Source: Flectonema sp. DT1601 (lineage: Eukaryota; Euglenozoa; Diplonemea; Diplonemida; Diplonemidae). Taken from it: DNA of 64,000 bases. The notes beneath the pieces were generated by a model that had not been told where the DNA came from, did not search any database, and saw only the letters and a program-made list of their open reading frames with translations. This document shows positions 54,401 through 63,654 of this stretch, in pieces. Where the stretch lies: the NCBI GenBank assembly GCA_964019425.1, contig OZ025850.1, positions 372,001 through 436,000 of the forward strand. Direction: 5' to 3'. The first letter of the stretch is position 1; each line of letters opens with the position of its first letter. Position numbers and translations under genes: made by a program.

Positions 54401-56370
54401 AAGCAAATTTTAGCTGCTTATTTTCTTCCTGCAAGCAAATTTTAGCTGCTTATTTTCTTCCCGCAAGCAAATTTTAGCTGCTTATTTTCTTCCCGCAAGC
54501 AAATTCTGGCTGCTTATTTTCTTCCCGCAAGCAAATTTTAGCTGCTTATTTTCTTCCCGCAAGCAAATTTTAGCTGCTTATTTTCTTCCCGCAAGCAAAT
54601 TTTGGCTGCTGATTCTCTTCCCGCAAGCAAATTCTGGCTGCTTATTTTCTTCCCGCAAGCAAATCTTGGCTGCTGATTCTCTTCCCGCAAGCAAATTTTA
54701 GCTGCTTATTTTCTTCCCGCAAGCAAATTTTAGCTGCTTATTTTTTTCCCGCAAGCAAATCTTGGCTGCTGATTCTCTTCCCGCAAGCAAATTTTAGCTG
54801 CCGATTCTCTTCCCGCAAGCAAATTTTATCTGCTGATTCTCTTCCCGCAAGCAAATTTTAGCTGCCGATTCTCTTCCCACAAGCAAATTTTAGCTGCTTA
54901 TTTTCTTCCCGCAAGCAAATTTTGGCTGCTGATTCTCTTCCCGCAAGCAAATTTTAGCTGCTTATTTTCTTCCCGCAAGCAAATTTTAGCTGCTTATTTT
55001 CTTCCCGCAAGCAAATTTTGGCTGCTGATTCTCTTCCCGCAAGCAAATTCTGGCTGCTTATTTTCTTCCCGCAAGCAAATTTTAGCTGCTTATTTTCTTC
55101 CCGCAAGCAAATCTTGGCTGCTGATTCTCTTCCCGCAAGCAAATTTTAGCTGCTTATTTTCTTCCCGCAAGCAAATCTTGGCTGCTGATTCTCTTCCCGC
55201 AAGCAAATTTTAGCTGCTTATTTTCTTCCCGCAAGCAAATTTTGGCTGCTGATTCTCTTCCCGCAAGCAAATTTTAGCTGCTTATTTTCTTCCCGCGAGC
55301 AAATCCTGGCTGCTTATTTTCTTCCCGCAAGCAAATTTTAGCTGCCGATTCTCTTCCCGCAAGCAAATCTTAGCTGCTTATTTTCTTCCTGCAAGCAAAT
55401 TTTAGCTGCTTATTTTCTTCCCACAAGCAAATTTTAGCTGCTTATTTTCTTCCCGCAAGCAAATTTTAGCTGCTTATTTTCTTCCCGCAAGCAAATTTTG
55501 GCTGCTGATTCTCTTCCCGCAAGCAAATTTTAGCTGCTTATTTTCTTCCCGCAAGCAAATTTTAGCTGCTTATTTTCTTCCCGCAAGCAAATTTTGGCTG
55601 CTGATTCTCTTCCCGCAAGCAAATTCTGGCTGCTTATTTTCTTCCCGCAAGCAAATTTTAGCTGCTTATTTTCTTCCCGCAAGCAAATTTTAGCTGCTTA
55701 TTTTCTTCCCGCAAGCAAATTTTAGCTGCTTATTTTCTTCCCGCAAGCAAATTTTAGCTGCTTATTTTCTTCCCGCAAGCAAATTTTAGCTGCTTATTTT
55801 CTTCCCGCAAGCAAATTCTGGCTGCTTATTTTCTTCCCGCAAGCAAATTTTAGCTGCTTATTTTCTTCCCGCAAGCAAATTTTAGCTGCTTATTTTCTTC
55901 CCGCAAGCAAATTTTAGCTGCTTATTTTCTTCCCGCAAGCAAATTTTAGCTGCTTATTTTCTTCCCGCAAGCAAATTTTAGCTGCTTATTTTCTTCCCGC
56001 AAGCAAATTTTGGCTGCTGATTCTCTTCCCGCAAGCAAATTTTGGCTGCTGATTCTCTTCCCGCAAGCAAATTCTGGCTGCTTATTTTCTTCCCTCAAGC
56101 AAATTTTAGCTGCTTATTTTCTTCCCGCAAGCAAATTTTAGCTGCTTATTTTCTTCCCGCAAGCAAATTTTAGCTGCTTATTTTCTTCCCGCAAGCAAAT
56201 TTTAGCTGCTTATTTTCTTCCCGCAAGCAAATTTTAGCTGCTTATTTTCTTCCCGCAAGCAAATTCTGGCTGCTTATTTTCTTCCCGCAAGCAAATTCTG
56301 GCTGCTTATTTTCTTCCCGCGAGCAAATTTTAGCTGCTTACTTTTTTCCTGAAAACAAATTTAAGCTGCC
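45435..56370 (+). repeat. 32-bp satellite, long array (about 342 copies) with higher-order structure
   Basis: The monomer is 32 bp, GCAAGCAAATTTTAGCTGC plus a T/C-rich half. Main variants are TTAGCTGCTTATTTTCTTCC, TTGGCTGCTGATTCTCTTCC, TTAGCTGCCGATTCTCTTCC and ones with TTCTGGC. The variant order repeats at large scale. Marker combinations at 46474, 47114, 48234, 48682, 48938 and 49514 recur at 50698, 51338, 52490, 52938, 53194 and 53770, offsets of 4,224 or 4,256 bp (132 or 133 monomers). Smaller 448-bp and 256-bp repeats also exist. Open frames across it are a by-product of the monomer lacking stops in some frames. Confidence 0.97.
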
Positions 56371-57767
56371 AATTTTCTTCAGTAGGAAGTAAGTAAGATT
56401 TATTTTTGCCTAAGGAAAAATGCTGGATTTTTGTGCCCGAGCAGGTCTAAAAAAGATGGGTAGCCATTTTCTTAAAGTATAAAATGTGATGAAAATTCTT
56501 TCTTAGTATGGTTTTGAAATTTAAGTGTATGGTTGCCAATTTAGTAGGTAGTTAAAAAAGAATTCTTCAGAAAAAGTCTTTCCTTTATAATATTTTCTGA
56601 AAGATTTATTTTTTTCTACAGATCTCCTAAAAAAGATGGGAACACATAGTTGACCTATCCAAAAGTCTTCATAAATCCCTGTTAACCATTTTCTTAAAAT
56701 ATAAAAAGTGATGAGAAAGAAATTTTGTTAGTAAGTGGTATGGTTTTGAAATTTAGGTGTATGGCTGCCAATTTAGTTAGCAAAAATTTTCTTTTTGAAA
56801 TAATCTTTTCCTTCTTAATGAGTTTTAGATTTTAGGTGCCAAGCTGTGAAAAAGTTCTTTCACTTTTGCAGTTATTTGCCACTCTGTTACATCTCACTAT
56901 TCTGAAAAAGCAATCTTTGATTTCATTTCTTTTTGGGTAAAGGGTCTTTCCTACACAAATAGTTTCAGAACTAACCACTTTACAAAACCCAAAATGGCTG
57001 TAAACCAGTTCCAGTTCGACCCTGGGTGAGGGCATTTTTGTTTTTTCTTGATTCTTTTTCAGGAGGTTGGCCTTTATTAGTGGCTCCCCCCCCTTGGGGG
57101 GGGGTTGGGGGGGGGGCTGCGTTCCGCCATCCCATAGTTCTTCCCACATTTCTATTTTATTGGAAATAATGAACGATAACCTTATTAATATAACTAAATT
57201 CCTATATTCCCATCCCAGGGTCGCACACATTGCAGATACAGGTTCGATAAACCTGTTGTAAAATACTTCCAAATGTAACAAACAGATAACCTAAGCCACA
57301 TATCCAATCATAAACCTAGCCGTCGTTTTCATGCTAGCATATTAATATAACAACAACTACAGATATCTTTCAGAAAAACAAAAACAAAGGACTTGATAAA
57401 ACAGGGTGCAGTGTGCATTTTCAGCTAAGGGAGGACATCTTTCATTTGTCGTCCCGCTGGGACAGAAAAGTAATAAATAAATAAAAAATTGCGAAAAAAA
57501 AAAGAAATTGCTTATATATAACGTTTATTTATTTTTATTTTATTTTTTTTTTTCATGTTTGATTATTTCCTCTTCATATTATTTTTTTTTTTTTTTTCTG
57601 CCTCTCCCTTAATCCTGTTCGTTTCTTTGAAACGAAAATTCATTTGAATATTATTCCTTGGTCAGCATCTTTCATTGTCGCCCTTTGGGCCTGTTAAAAA
57701 AAAAAAAAAAAAAAAAGAAAGAAAGTTTACATCGGGAATAGGGCAGGAGCCAAAAGCTCCCAGTCCG

Positions 57768-58070
57768 TTTTTTTTTTTTTTTTTTTTTTTTTTTGAGTGT
57801 TTCACTACTGTGCTTCTCCTTCTTTTTGTTACTACTATAATTGCTTAGGCGCTGCCCTTACTTGGCCGTTCACTTTTTCGAGGCAATGGGGGATGCGACA
57901 CGGAAACTGATTGCGCACAGCGGGGTTTGAGCCGAGGCCGATTGGGTGCGGGGGCACCACCCCATCCACTGCACTATGACGCCCCCCAAATATGCCGTAA
58001 CAGGGAATTGAACCCGTGCCACGGCTACCGAATAGACTTAAGGTCGGTGACCATATCCACTCGGCTATGT
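57768..58070 (-). mobile_element. Dimeric tRNA-derived SINE with poly(A) tail
   Basis: On the minus strand, a first tRNA-like head has TAGCCGAGTGGATATGG (A box) and GGGTTCAATTCCC (B box). A second has TAGTGCAGTGG and GGCTCAAACCCC. A unique body of about 120 bp follows, ending in a poly(A) of about 27 nt. AGTCCG is present on both sides (57762-57767 and 58071-58076) as target duplication. The matching position in unit 1 (43822) is empty, so the insertion happened after the units duplicated. No RNA polymerase III terminator was searched for beyond the A tail. Confidence 0.88.
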
Positions 58071-58142
58071 AGTCCGTTACTTCCCACCTTTTCGAAAACT
58101 TATTTATAAATAAAAATTGCAGAAAAGTAATAATAATAAAAA

Positions 58143-58222
58143 GTTGCGATATCCCAGGGGTAGTGGTATAACCCTCGCCCTGGGGCTGGGTGATCGCTGG
58201 TTCGACCCCCTGCCACTGCAAT
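58143..58222 (+). repeat. tRNA-like segment 1 (unit 2)
   Basis: Copy of 43892-43971 with TAGTGGTATAACC and GGTTCGACCCC. See unit 1. Confidence 0.5.
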
Positions 58223-58346
58223 AACCCATCGCGCCCGTACAGTAGTTCAAATCCTGCGCCCGAAGGGCGTCCAGGGTAGGCACCTGGTAGACACCCCTAC
58301 GTTAAGGGAGGGAAGGGAAAATGGAAGGATTTCCATAAAGAGGCTA

Positions 58347-58419
58347 CAGGGCTGCACAGCCGAGTGGATACCTTAAATCTCTTCGGTAGCCGTGGCAAGG
58401 GTTCAATTCCCAGGCACAT
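58347..58419 (+). repeat. tRNA-like segment 2 (unit 2)
   Basis: Copy of 44147-44217 with AGCCGAGTGGATACC and the canonical GGGTTCAATTCCC. The part CTTCGGTAGCCGTGGCA is nearly the same as in the SINE head, so the two share a tRNA-like ancestor. Confidence 0.55.
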
Positions 58420-58688
58420 TCTTTGTGTTTTTCAACCAGAAAAATTAGTAAGAAGAAAGTAGCAAGGAAAAGGGTACAAAATTGGACTTAACTTAACGCG
58501 AGCAAAGCGAGCGTAAAGTTAAGTTCAAATTTGTACCCTGGACGGGTACCCCCTAGCCAGGGAATAAAAACAGACGTGACTTGGTTGTAAAAATAATGTT
58601 TGTTCAGAAAGCTTAAAAAAAAAAAGTTGTGTGCGAGCAACGCGAGCCTGGAAGGGGTATCTCTAGTGCGGGTTTGCGGGTTTGCGGG

Positions 58689-59215
58689 AATTAGTCGACA
58701 AAGTCGATCGATAAAAAAAAACAATGATAACATTGTTTATTCCTTTTTTTTTTTTTTTTTTTTTTTTATATCTTTTATTTATTTTTAAAGAAAAAACAAT
58801 CAGTTTAGCGTCTTGACCAGGACGGAAAATAGAAATTAGTCGACAAATTCGATCGATAAGAAACAATGATAACATTGTTTATTCTTTTTTTTTTATTTTT
58901 TTTTTTATATTCTTTTTATTTATTTTTAAAAAAAAACAATCAGTTTAGCATCTTGACCAGGACGGAAAATAGAAAGTAATCGACATAGTCGATCGATAAA
59001 AAAAACAATGATAACATTGTTTATTCTTTTTTTTTTTTTTTTTTTTAAAATTCTTTTTATTTATTTTTTAAAGAAAAAGAAAACGGAAAATAGAAATTAG
59101 TCGACAGAGTCGATCGATAAAAAAACAATGATAACATTGTTTATTCTTTTTTTTTATTTTTTTTTTTTATTCTTTTTATTTATTTTTAGAAAAACAATTT
59201 AAAAAAAAAAAAAAA
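58689..59215 (-). repeat. HT130 array, about 4 units, inverted orientation
   Basis: Starts with the half unit that continues 41198. It includes units with GTCGACAAAGTCGATCG and GTCGACAGAGTCGATCG variants of palindrome 2. At about 59200-59216 the orientation switches through A/T tracts to the plus-strand array. Confidence 0.85.
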
Positions 59216-60846
59216 AGAATAAACAATGTTATCATTGTTTTTTTTTTTATCGATCGACTATGTCGATTACTTTCTATTTTCCGTCCTGGTCAAGACGCTA
59301 AACTGATTGTTTTTTCTTTAAAAAAAAAAAAAGGATTAAAAAAAAAAAAAAAAAGAAATAAACAATGTTACTGTAAAGGGAAATATTCTTGTGGGGAAAA
59401 ACCCGCGAGTTTTTTTTATTTTTTCTGGATCCGCGAAAATTTTTCCCCGCGAGAGTATTTCCCTGACAGCATACATTTTTATACAGCCATTTTTTTTAGT
59501 TCCTTTTTGTGAAGAAAATACATGTGTTACAAAGGAAGGTTACAGCAAAAATTATTTTCATTATGCAGCATGGTTGTTTTTAGTTGTGTTAGCTGGTAAA
59601 TAATTCTTTTTTCCAGCTTGCACTTGATGATTCCTCACATTCTTGGTCACTTTTGCAAAAATCCTCTGTACCAGGGAAGTATTCTTGTGGGGAAAAACCC
59701 GCAAGTTTGAAAAAAAATCCCCAAATCCGCGAGAATATTTCCCCGCGGGAATATTTCCCCGCAAGAATATTTCCCCGCGAGAATATTTCACTTTACAGTA
59801 TCATTGTTTTTTTATCGATCGACTATGTCGATTACTTTCTATTTTCCGTCCTGGTCAAGACGCTAAACTGATTGTTTTTTCTTTAAAAAAAAAAAAAAGG
59901 ATTAAAAAAAAAAAAAAAAAGAATAAACAATGTTATCATTGTTTTTTTTTATCGATCGACTATGTCGATCACTTTCTATTTTCCGTCCTGGTCAAGACGC
60001 TAAACTGATTGTTTTTTTTTTTTTTTTTTCAAAATTAATAAAAAAGAATATAAAAAAAAATAAAAAAAAAAGAATAAACAATGTTATCATTGTTTTTTTT
60101 TTATCGTTCGACTTTGTTGACTAATTTCTATTTTCCGTTTTTTTTCTTTTTAAAAAATAAATAAAAAGAATTTAAAAAAAAAAAAAAAAAAAGAGTAAAC
60201 AATGTTATCATTGTTTTTTTTTATCGATCGACTATGTCGATTACTTTCTATTTTCCGTCCTGGTCAAGACGCTAAACTGATTGTTTTTTTTCAAAATTAA
60301 TAAAAAAGAATATAAAAAAAAACAAAAAAAAAAAGAATAAACAATGTTATCATTGTTTTTTTTTTATCGTTCGACTTTGTCGACTAATTTTTATTTTCCG
60401 TTTTTTTTTTTCTTTAAAAATAAATAAAAAGAATTTAAAAAAAAAAAAAAAAAGAATAAACAATGTTATCATTGTTTTTTTATCGATCGACTATGTCGAT
60501 CACTTTCTATTTTCCGTCCTGGTCAAGACGCTAAACTGATTGTTTTTTCTTTAAAATAATAAAAAGGATTAAAAAAAAAAAAAAAAAAAAAAAGAATAAA
60601 CAATGTTATCATTGTTTTTTATCGATCGACTATGTCGATCACTTTCTATTTTCCGTCCTGGTCAAGACGCTAAACTGATTGTTTTTTCTTTAAAATAATA
60701 AAAAGGATTAAAAAAAAAAAAAAAAAAAAAAAAGAATAAACAATGTTATCATTGTTTTTTATCGATCGACTATGTCGATCACTTTCTACTTTCCGTCCTG
60801 GTCAAGACGCTAAACTGATTGTTTTTTCTTTAAAAAATAATTAAAA

Positions 60847-60881
<35 letters not shown>

Positions 60882-61290
60882 ATAAACAATGTTATCATTG
60901 TTTTTTTATCGATCGACTATGTCGATCACTTTCAATTTTCCGTCCTGGTCAGGACGCTAAACTGATTGTTTTTTCTTTAAAAATAAATAAAAAGAATAAA
61001 AAAAAAAAAAAAAAAAAGGAATAAACAATGTTATCATTGTTTTTTTTTTATCGATCGACTATGTCGATTACTTTCTATTTTCCGTCCTGGTCAAGACGCT
61101 AAACTGATTGTTTTTTCTTTAAAATAATTAAAAGGATTTAAAAAAAAAAAAAAAAAAAAAAAGAATAAACAATGTTATCATTGTTTTTTTTTCTATCGAT
61201 CGACTATGTCGATTAATTTCTATTTTCCGTCCTGGTCAAGACGCTAAACTGATTGTTTCCTTTTTTTAAATAATAAATAAAAAAAAAAAA
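59216..61290 (+). repeat. HT130 array, about 12 units, with MITE-A inside
   Basis: Unit variants follow the same order as the array at 31456-33320 read backwards, including the two degenerate units (near 60105 and 60368) and the TTTCAATTTTCC unit (near 60930). It is an inverted duplicate of that block. MITE-A sits in palindrome 1 of the unit that holds MITE-B in the other copy. Confidence 0.88.
59371..59798. mobile_element. MITE-A, 428 bp, TA target duplication
   Basis: Inverted ends CTGTAAAGGGAAATATTC and GAATATTTCACTTTACAG with TA on both sides (59369-59370, 59799-59800). Removing it restores palindrome 1 of HT130. Near the right end, blocks of GAATATTTCCCCGCG repeat four times, a likely site for a transposase made elsewhere. 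The ends resemble MITE-B only in CTG-AA-GGAAATATT. Confidence 0.9.
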
Positions 61291-61302
61291 AAAAAAAAAA
61301 AA

Positions 61303-61698
61303 AAGAGCATCTCCCTGCTATCCTCATATCCCCACAATAATATTATACCTTTTCATTTTCTCTTTCCTTTTCTGGTCTTTTTTTTTCTTTTTTTCCGTTT
61401 TCATACAACGTTTTTTATTTATATTTTATTTTATTTTTTTTTTTTTTTCATGTTTGATTATTTCCTCTTCATATTTTTTTTCTATTCTTTCTTTTTTTTT
61501 TTTTTTTTTTCTCTACCTCTCTCTTAATTCTGTTCGTTTCTTTGAAACGAAAATTCATTTGAATATTATTCCTTGGTCAGCAACCATCATTGTCGCCCTT
61601 TGGGCCTGTTAAAAAAAAAAAAAAAAAAAAGAAAGTTTACATCGGGAATAGGGCAGGAGCCAAAAGCTCCCAGTCCGTTACTTCCCACTTTATCGAAA
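61303..61698 (+). mobile_element. Element b, complete reference copy
   Basis: Full uninterrupted b: GAGCATCTCCCTGC, pyrimidine-rich half, hairpins TTCGTTTCTTTGAAACGAA and GCCCTTTGGGC, poly(A), then the CAAAA hairpin and CACTTTATCGAAA. No open frame. No clear target duplication. Confidence 0.82.
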
Positions 61699-61926
61699 AT
61701 CAGTTTAGCGTCTTGACCAGGACGGAAAATAGAAATTAATCGACATAGTCGATCGATAAAAAAAAACAATGATAACATTGTTTAATCCCTTTTTTTTTTT
61801 TTTTTTTTTTTTTTTATTCTTTTTAATTATTTTTAGAAAAAACAATCAGTTTAGCGTCTGACCAGGACGGAAAATAGAAATTAGTCGACAAAGTCGATCG
61901 ATAAAAACAATGATAACATTGTTTAT

Positions 61927-61957
<31 letters not shown>

Positions 61958-62095
61958 TATTTTTTTTTAATTTATTTTTAAAGAAGAAACAATCAATTTA
62001 GCGTCTTGACCAGGACGGAAAATAGAAAGTAATCGACATAGTCGATCGATAAAAAAAACAATGATAACATTGTTTGATCTTTTATAATTTTTTTT
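61699..62095 (-). repeat. HT130 array, 3 units
   Basis: Directly follows b. Palindrome 3 variants include GTCTGACCAGGAC with one base missing. The last unit is diverged (TTGTTTGATC). Confidence 0.85.
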
Positions 62096-62330
62096 ATTTG
62101 TTTTATTTGTTTTTAAAAAAAAAAAAAAAAAAACAAGCGGAATTGATCATAATGGGTGGTAGGGGTTGTTATAACTTCGTTTGAAAATTCTTCTTTTTTG
62201 ATTTCTTTTTTTTTTTTTCTTTTTATAGGAGTTAAGATCACTTTCAGGAGACAACACATGAACAAGAGCAGCAAGCAGAGTTGACACTATCAATTCAAAT
62301 TTGAAATACCGGGAATTAATTTACAAGGAG

Positions 62331-62430
62331 GTATCTCAAGTGACTTGGTATCTCTAGCGTGTCGGTATCTCTGGAGTGCTGGTATCTCGTATGTGCGTTG
62401 GTATCTCATGAGTGATGGTATCTCTTGTGC
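62331..62430 (+). repeat. Short tandem repeat with GGTATCTC
   Basis: Six copies of GGTATCTC at about 18-22-bp spacing with variable linkers (for example TTGGTATCTCTAGCGTG). The same GGTATCTCTAGT ends both units of the 17.5-kb insertion. Confidence 0.65.
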
Positions 62431-62689
62431 ATTAGAAAAACGAAAAAGAATGTCATGACCATGACGGAAGAATTGAGGAATTGAGTTAACATGTTCAATT
62501 TAACTTATTTAAACTTTTTTTTTTTTTAACAGACCGTAACTATTTGAAAATAAAATGTAGATGGGAAACAGTGAAAAGTAAAATGGATGATAAAATTAAT
62601 TGAGAAATATGACATAACAGACCAGATAGAGAGTATTAAAAGGAAAATGAAAAGGAAAAGAGAAACTAGGTTAACACTTATTTAAATTA

Positions 62690-63180
62690 AGACCGGTTAG
62701 TCAGTTTAAGGTCCTGACTAGGACCAACAAAAAAGAAAGAAAAAAAAATTAACGATCAAGCTGAGCTGATCTTGTTTTTATTACAAATAGGGGAGCGGGA
62801 GGGATGGAAGGAATAGAGGAAAAAAAAAGAAAAGGTTGATCAATTGGATCTGATCGTCGAGAAGAAGAAATTATTTTAAAGGTTGATCGGTATAGCCGAT
62901 CGTTGAGAAAAATAAACAGATATAAATACAATCAGTTTAAATTAAAAAAGAAAAAAAGATTAACGATCAAGCTGAGCTGATCTTGTTTTTATTTAAAATT
63001 AGGGGAGCGGGAGGGATGGAAGGAATAAAGGAAAAAAAAAAAAAAAAAAAGGGTCGATCAATTTGATCTGATCGTCGAGAAGAAGAAAACAATTATTTTA
63101 AAAAAATGATCGGTATAGCCGATCGTTGAGAAAAGAACAGATATAAATACAATCGGTTTTGGTGATCGACGAGTGGAGCG
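62690..63180 (+). repeat. Diverged hairpin repeat related to HT130 (two copies of about 210 bp)
   Basis: Contains CAGTTTAAGGTCCTGACTAGGACC, best read as CAGTTTA plus palindrome GGTCCTGACTAGGACC. Then two copies (62750-62940, 62962-63150) of a unit with GATCAAGCTGAGCTGATC, GATCAATT(G/T)GATCTGATC and GATCGGTATAGCCGATC. The palindromes correspond to HT130 palindromes 2 and 3 with paired base changes. Confidence 0.7.
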
Positions 63181-63403
63181 ATCACTTGACAAGAAGGAAA
63201 AAGAAAGGACCGATTAATTGGGGCTTTGGTTGTATTCCCAAGGCATATTTTTTTTTTTTTTTTTTTTTATTATTCATTTACATTATTTATTTTTTTTTTT
63301 TTTTTTAAATTAATAATCACATTTTGTTCAAAAATATTTCATATTAGAGTAAAAGAAAAAGAAAAAAAGAAATAAGAGAAAAAAAAAAAAAAAAAAACCA
63401 TTG

Positions 63404-63441
63404 CTGGCCCCCTCACCACTCATAGAGGATGAGGAGGCCAG
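63404..63441 (-). terminator. 12-bp hairpin followed by a T run
   Basis: On the minus strand CTGGCCTCCTCA pairs with TGAGGGGGCCAG (one G-U pair) and, after CAATGG, a run of T follows. It lies about 215 nt downstream of the stop of the coiled-coil gene at 63655. The layout resembles an intrinsic or RNA polymerase III-type terminator; in a eukaryotic mRNA it might only be a 3' UTR hairpin. Confidence 0.35.
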
Positions 63442-63654
63442 TAAGGCGTCACTCAAATCTATGCCAAGCCTTGGGAACTTGGATTGGGGTTTAGACCATT
63501 TATAATTAACAATTAACAATTAACCTGATTAACGTTATGATCTGACGGACATAAACATATCGATAAAATAATACAAACAAAAACGAACAATAAATAATAA
63601 ATAAGCTAAAAAAACTAAATAAACAAAATGATGTGAAAGTAAGGAAAAAGAGAA

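Larger units (their letters stand above)
41199..58688. mobile_element. 17.5-kb composite insertion: two tandem units around 32-bp satellite
   Basis: Unit 1 (41206-44452) and unit 2 (44453-58667) both begin CTCCTATATAATTGTCAGC and end GGTATCTCTAGT. Each has a left part of 0.9-1 kb, an array of the 32-bp satellite, and a right part of about 2 kb. Left and right parts are nearly identical between the units. The array differs about 30-fold in length. The insertion is flanked by CGGGTTT on the left, GCGGGTTTGCGGGTTTGCGG(G) on the right, and AATT on both sides. No protein-coding gene found within. Confidence 0.82.

Noticed and set aside
46026-55142. Many 62-107-codon frames in the satellite (LREENKQLKFACGKK-type and FPQANFSCLFSSRKQ-type repeats)
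   Set aside because: They arise because the 32-bp monomer lacks stops in some frames; three monomers make 32 codons. They recur on both strands and break at random monomer variants, so they are not genes.
45435-56370. Satellite as a CRISPR array
   Set aside because: There are no unique spacers; units are contiguous, the genome is eukaryotic and no cas gene is present.
58668-58688. Telomeric repeat (GCGGGTTT three times)
   Set aside because: Only three copies, no known telomere of this type, and an internal position at the border of an insertion.
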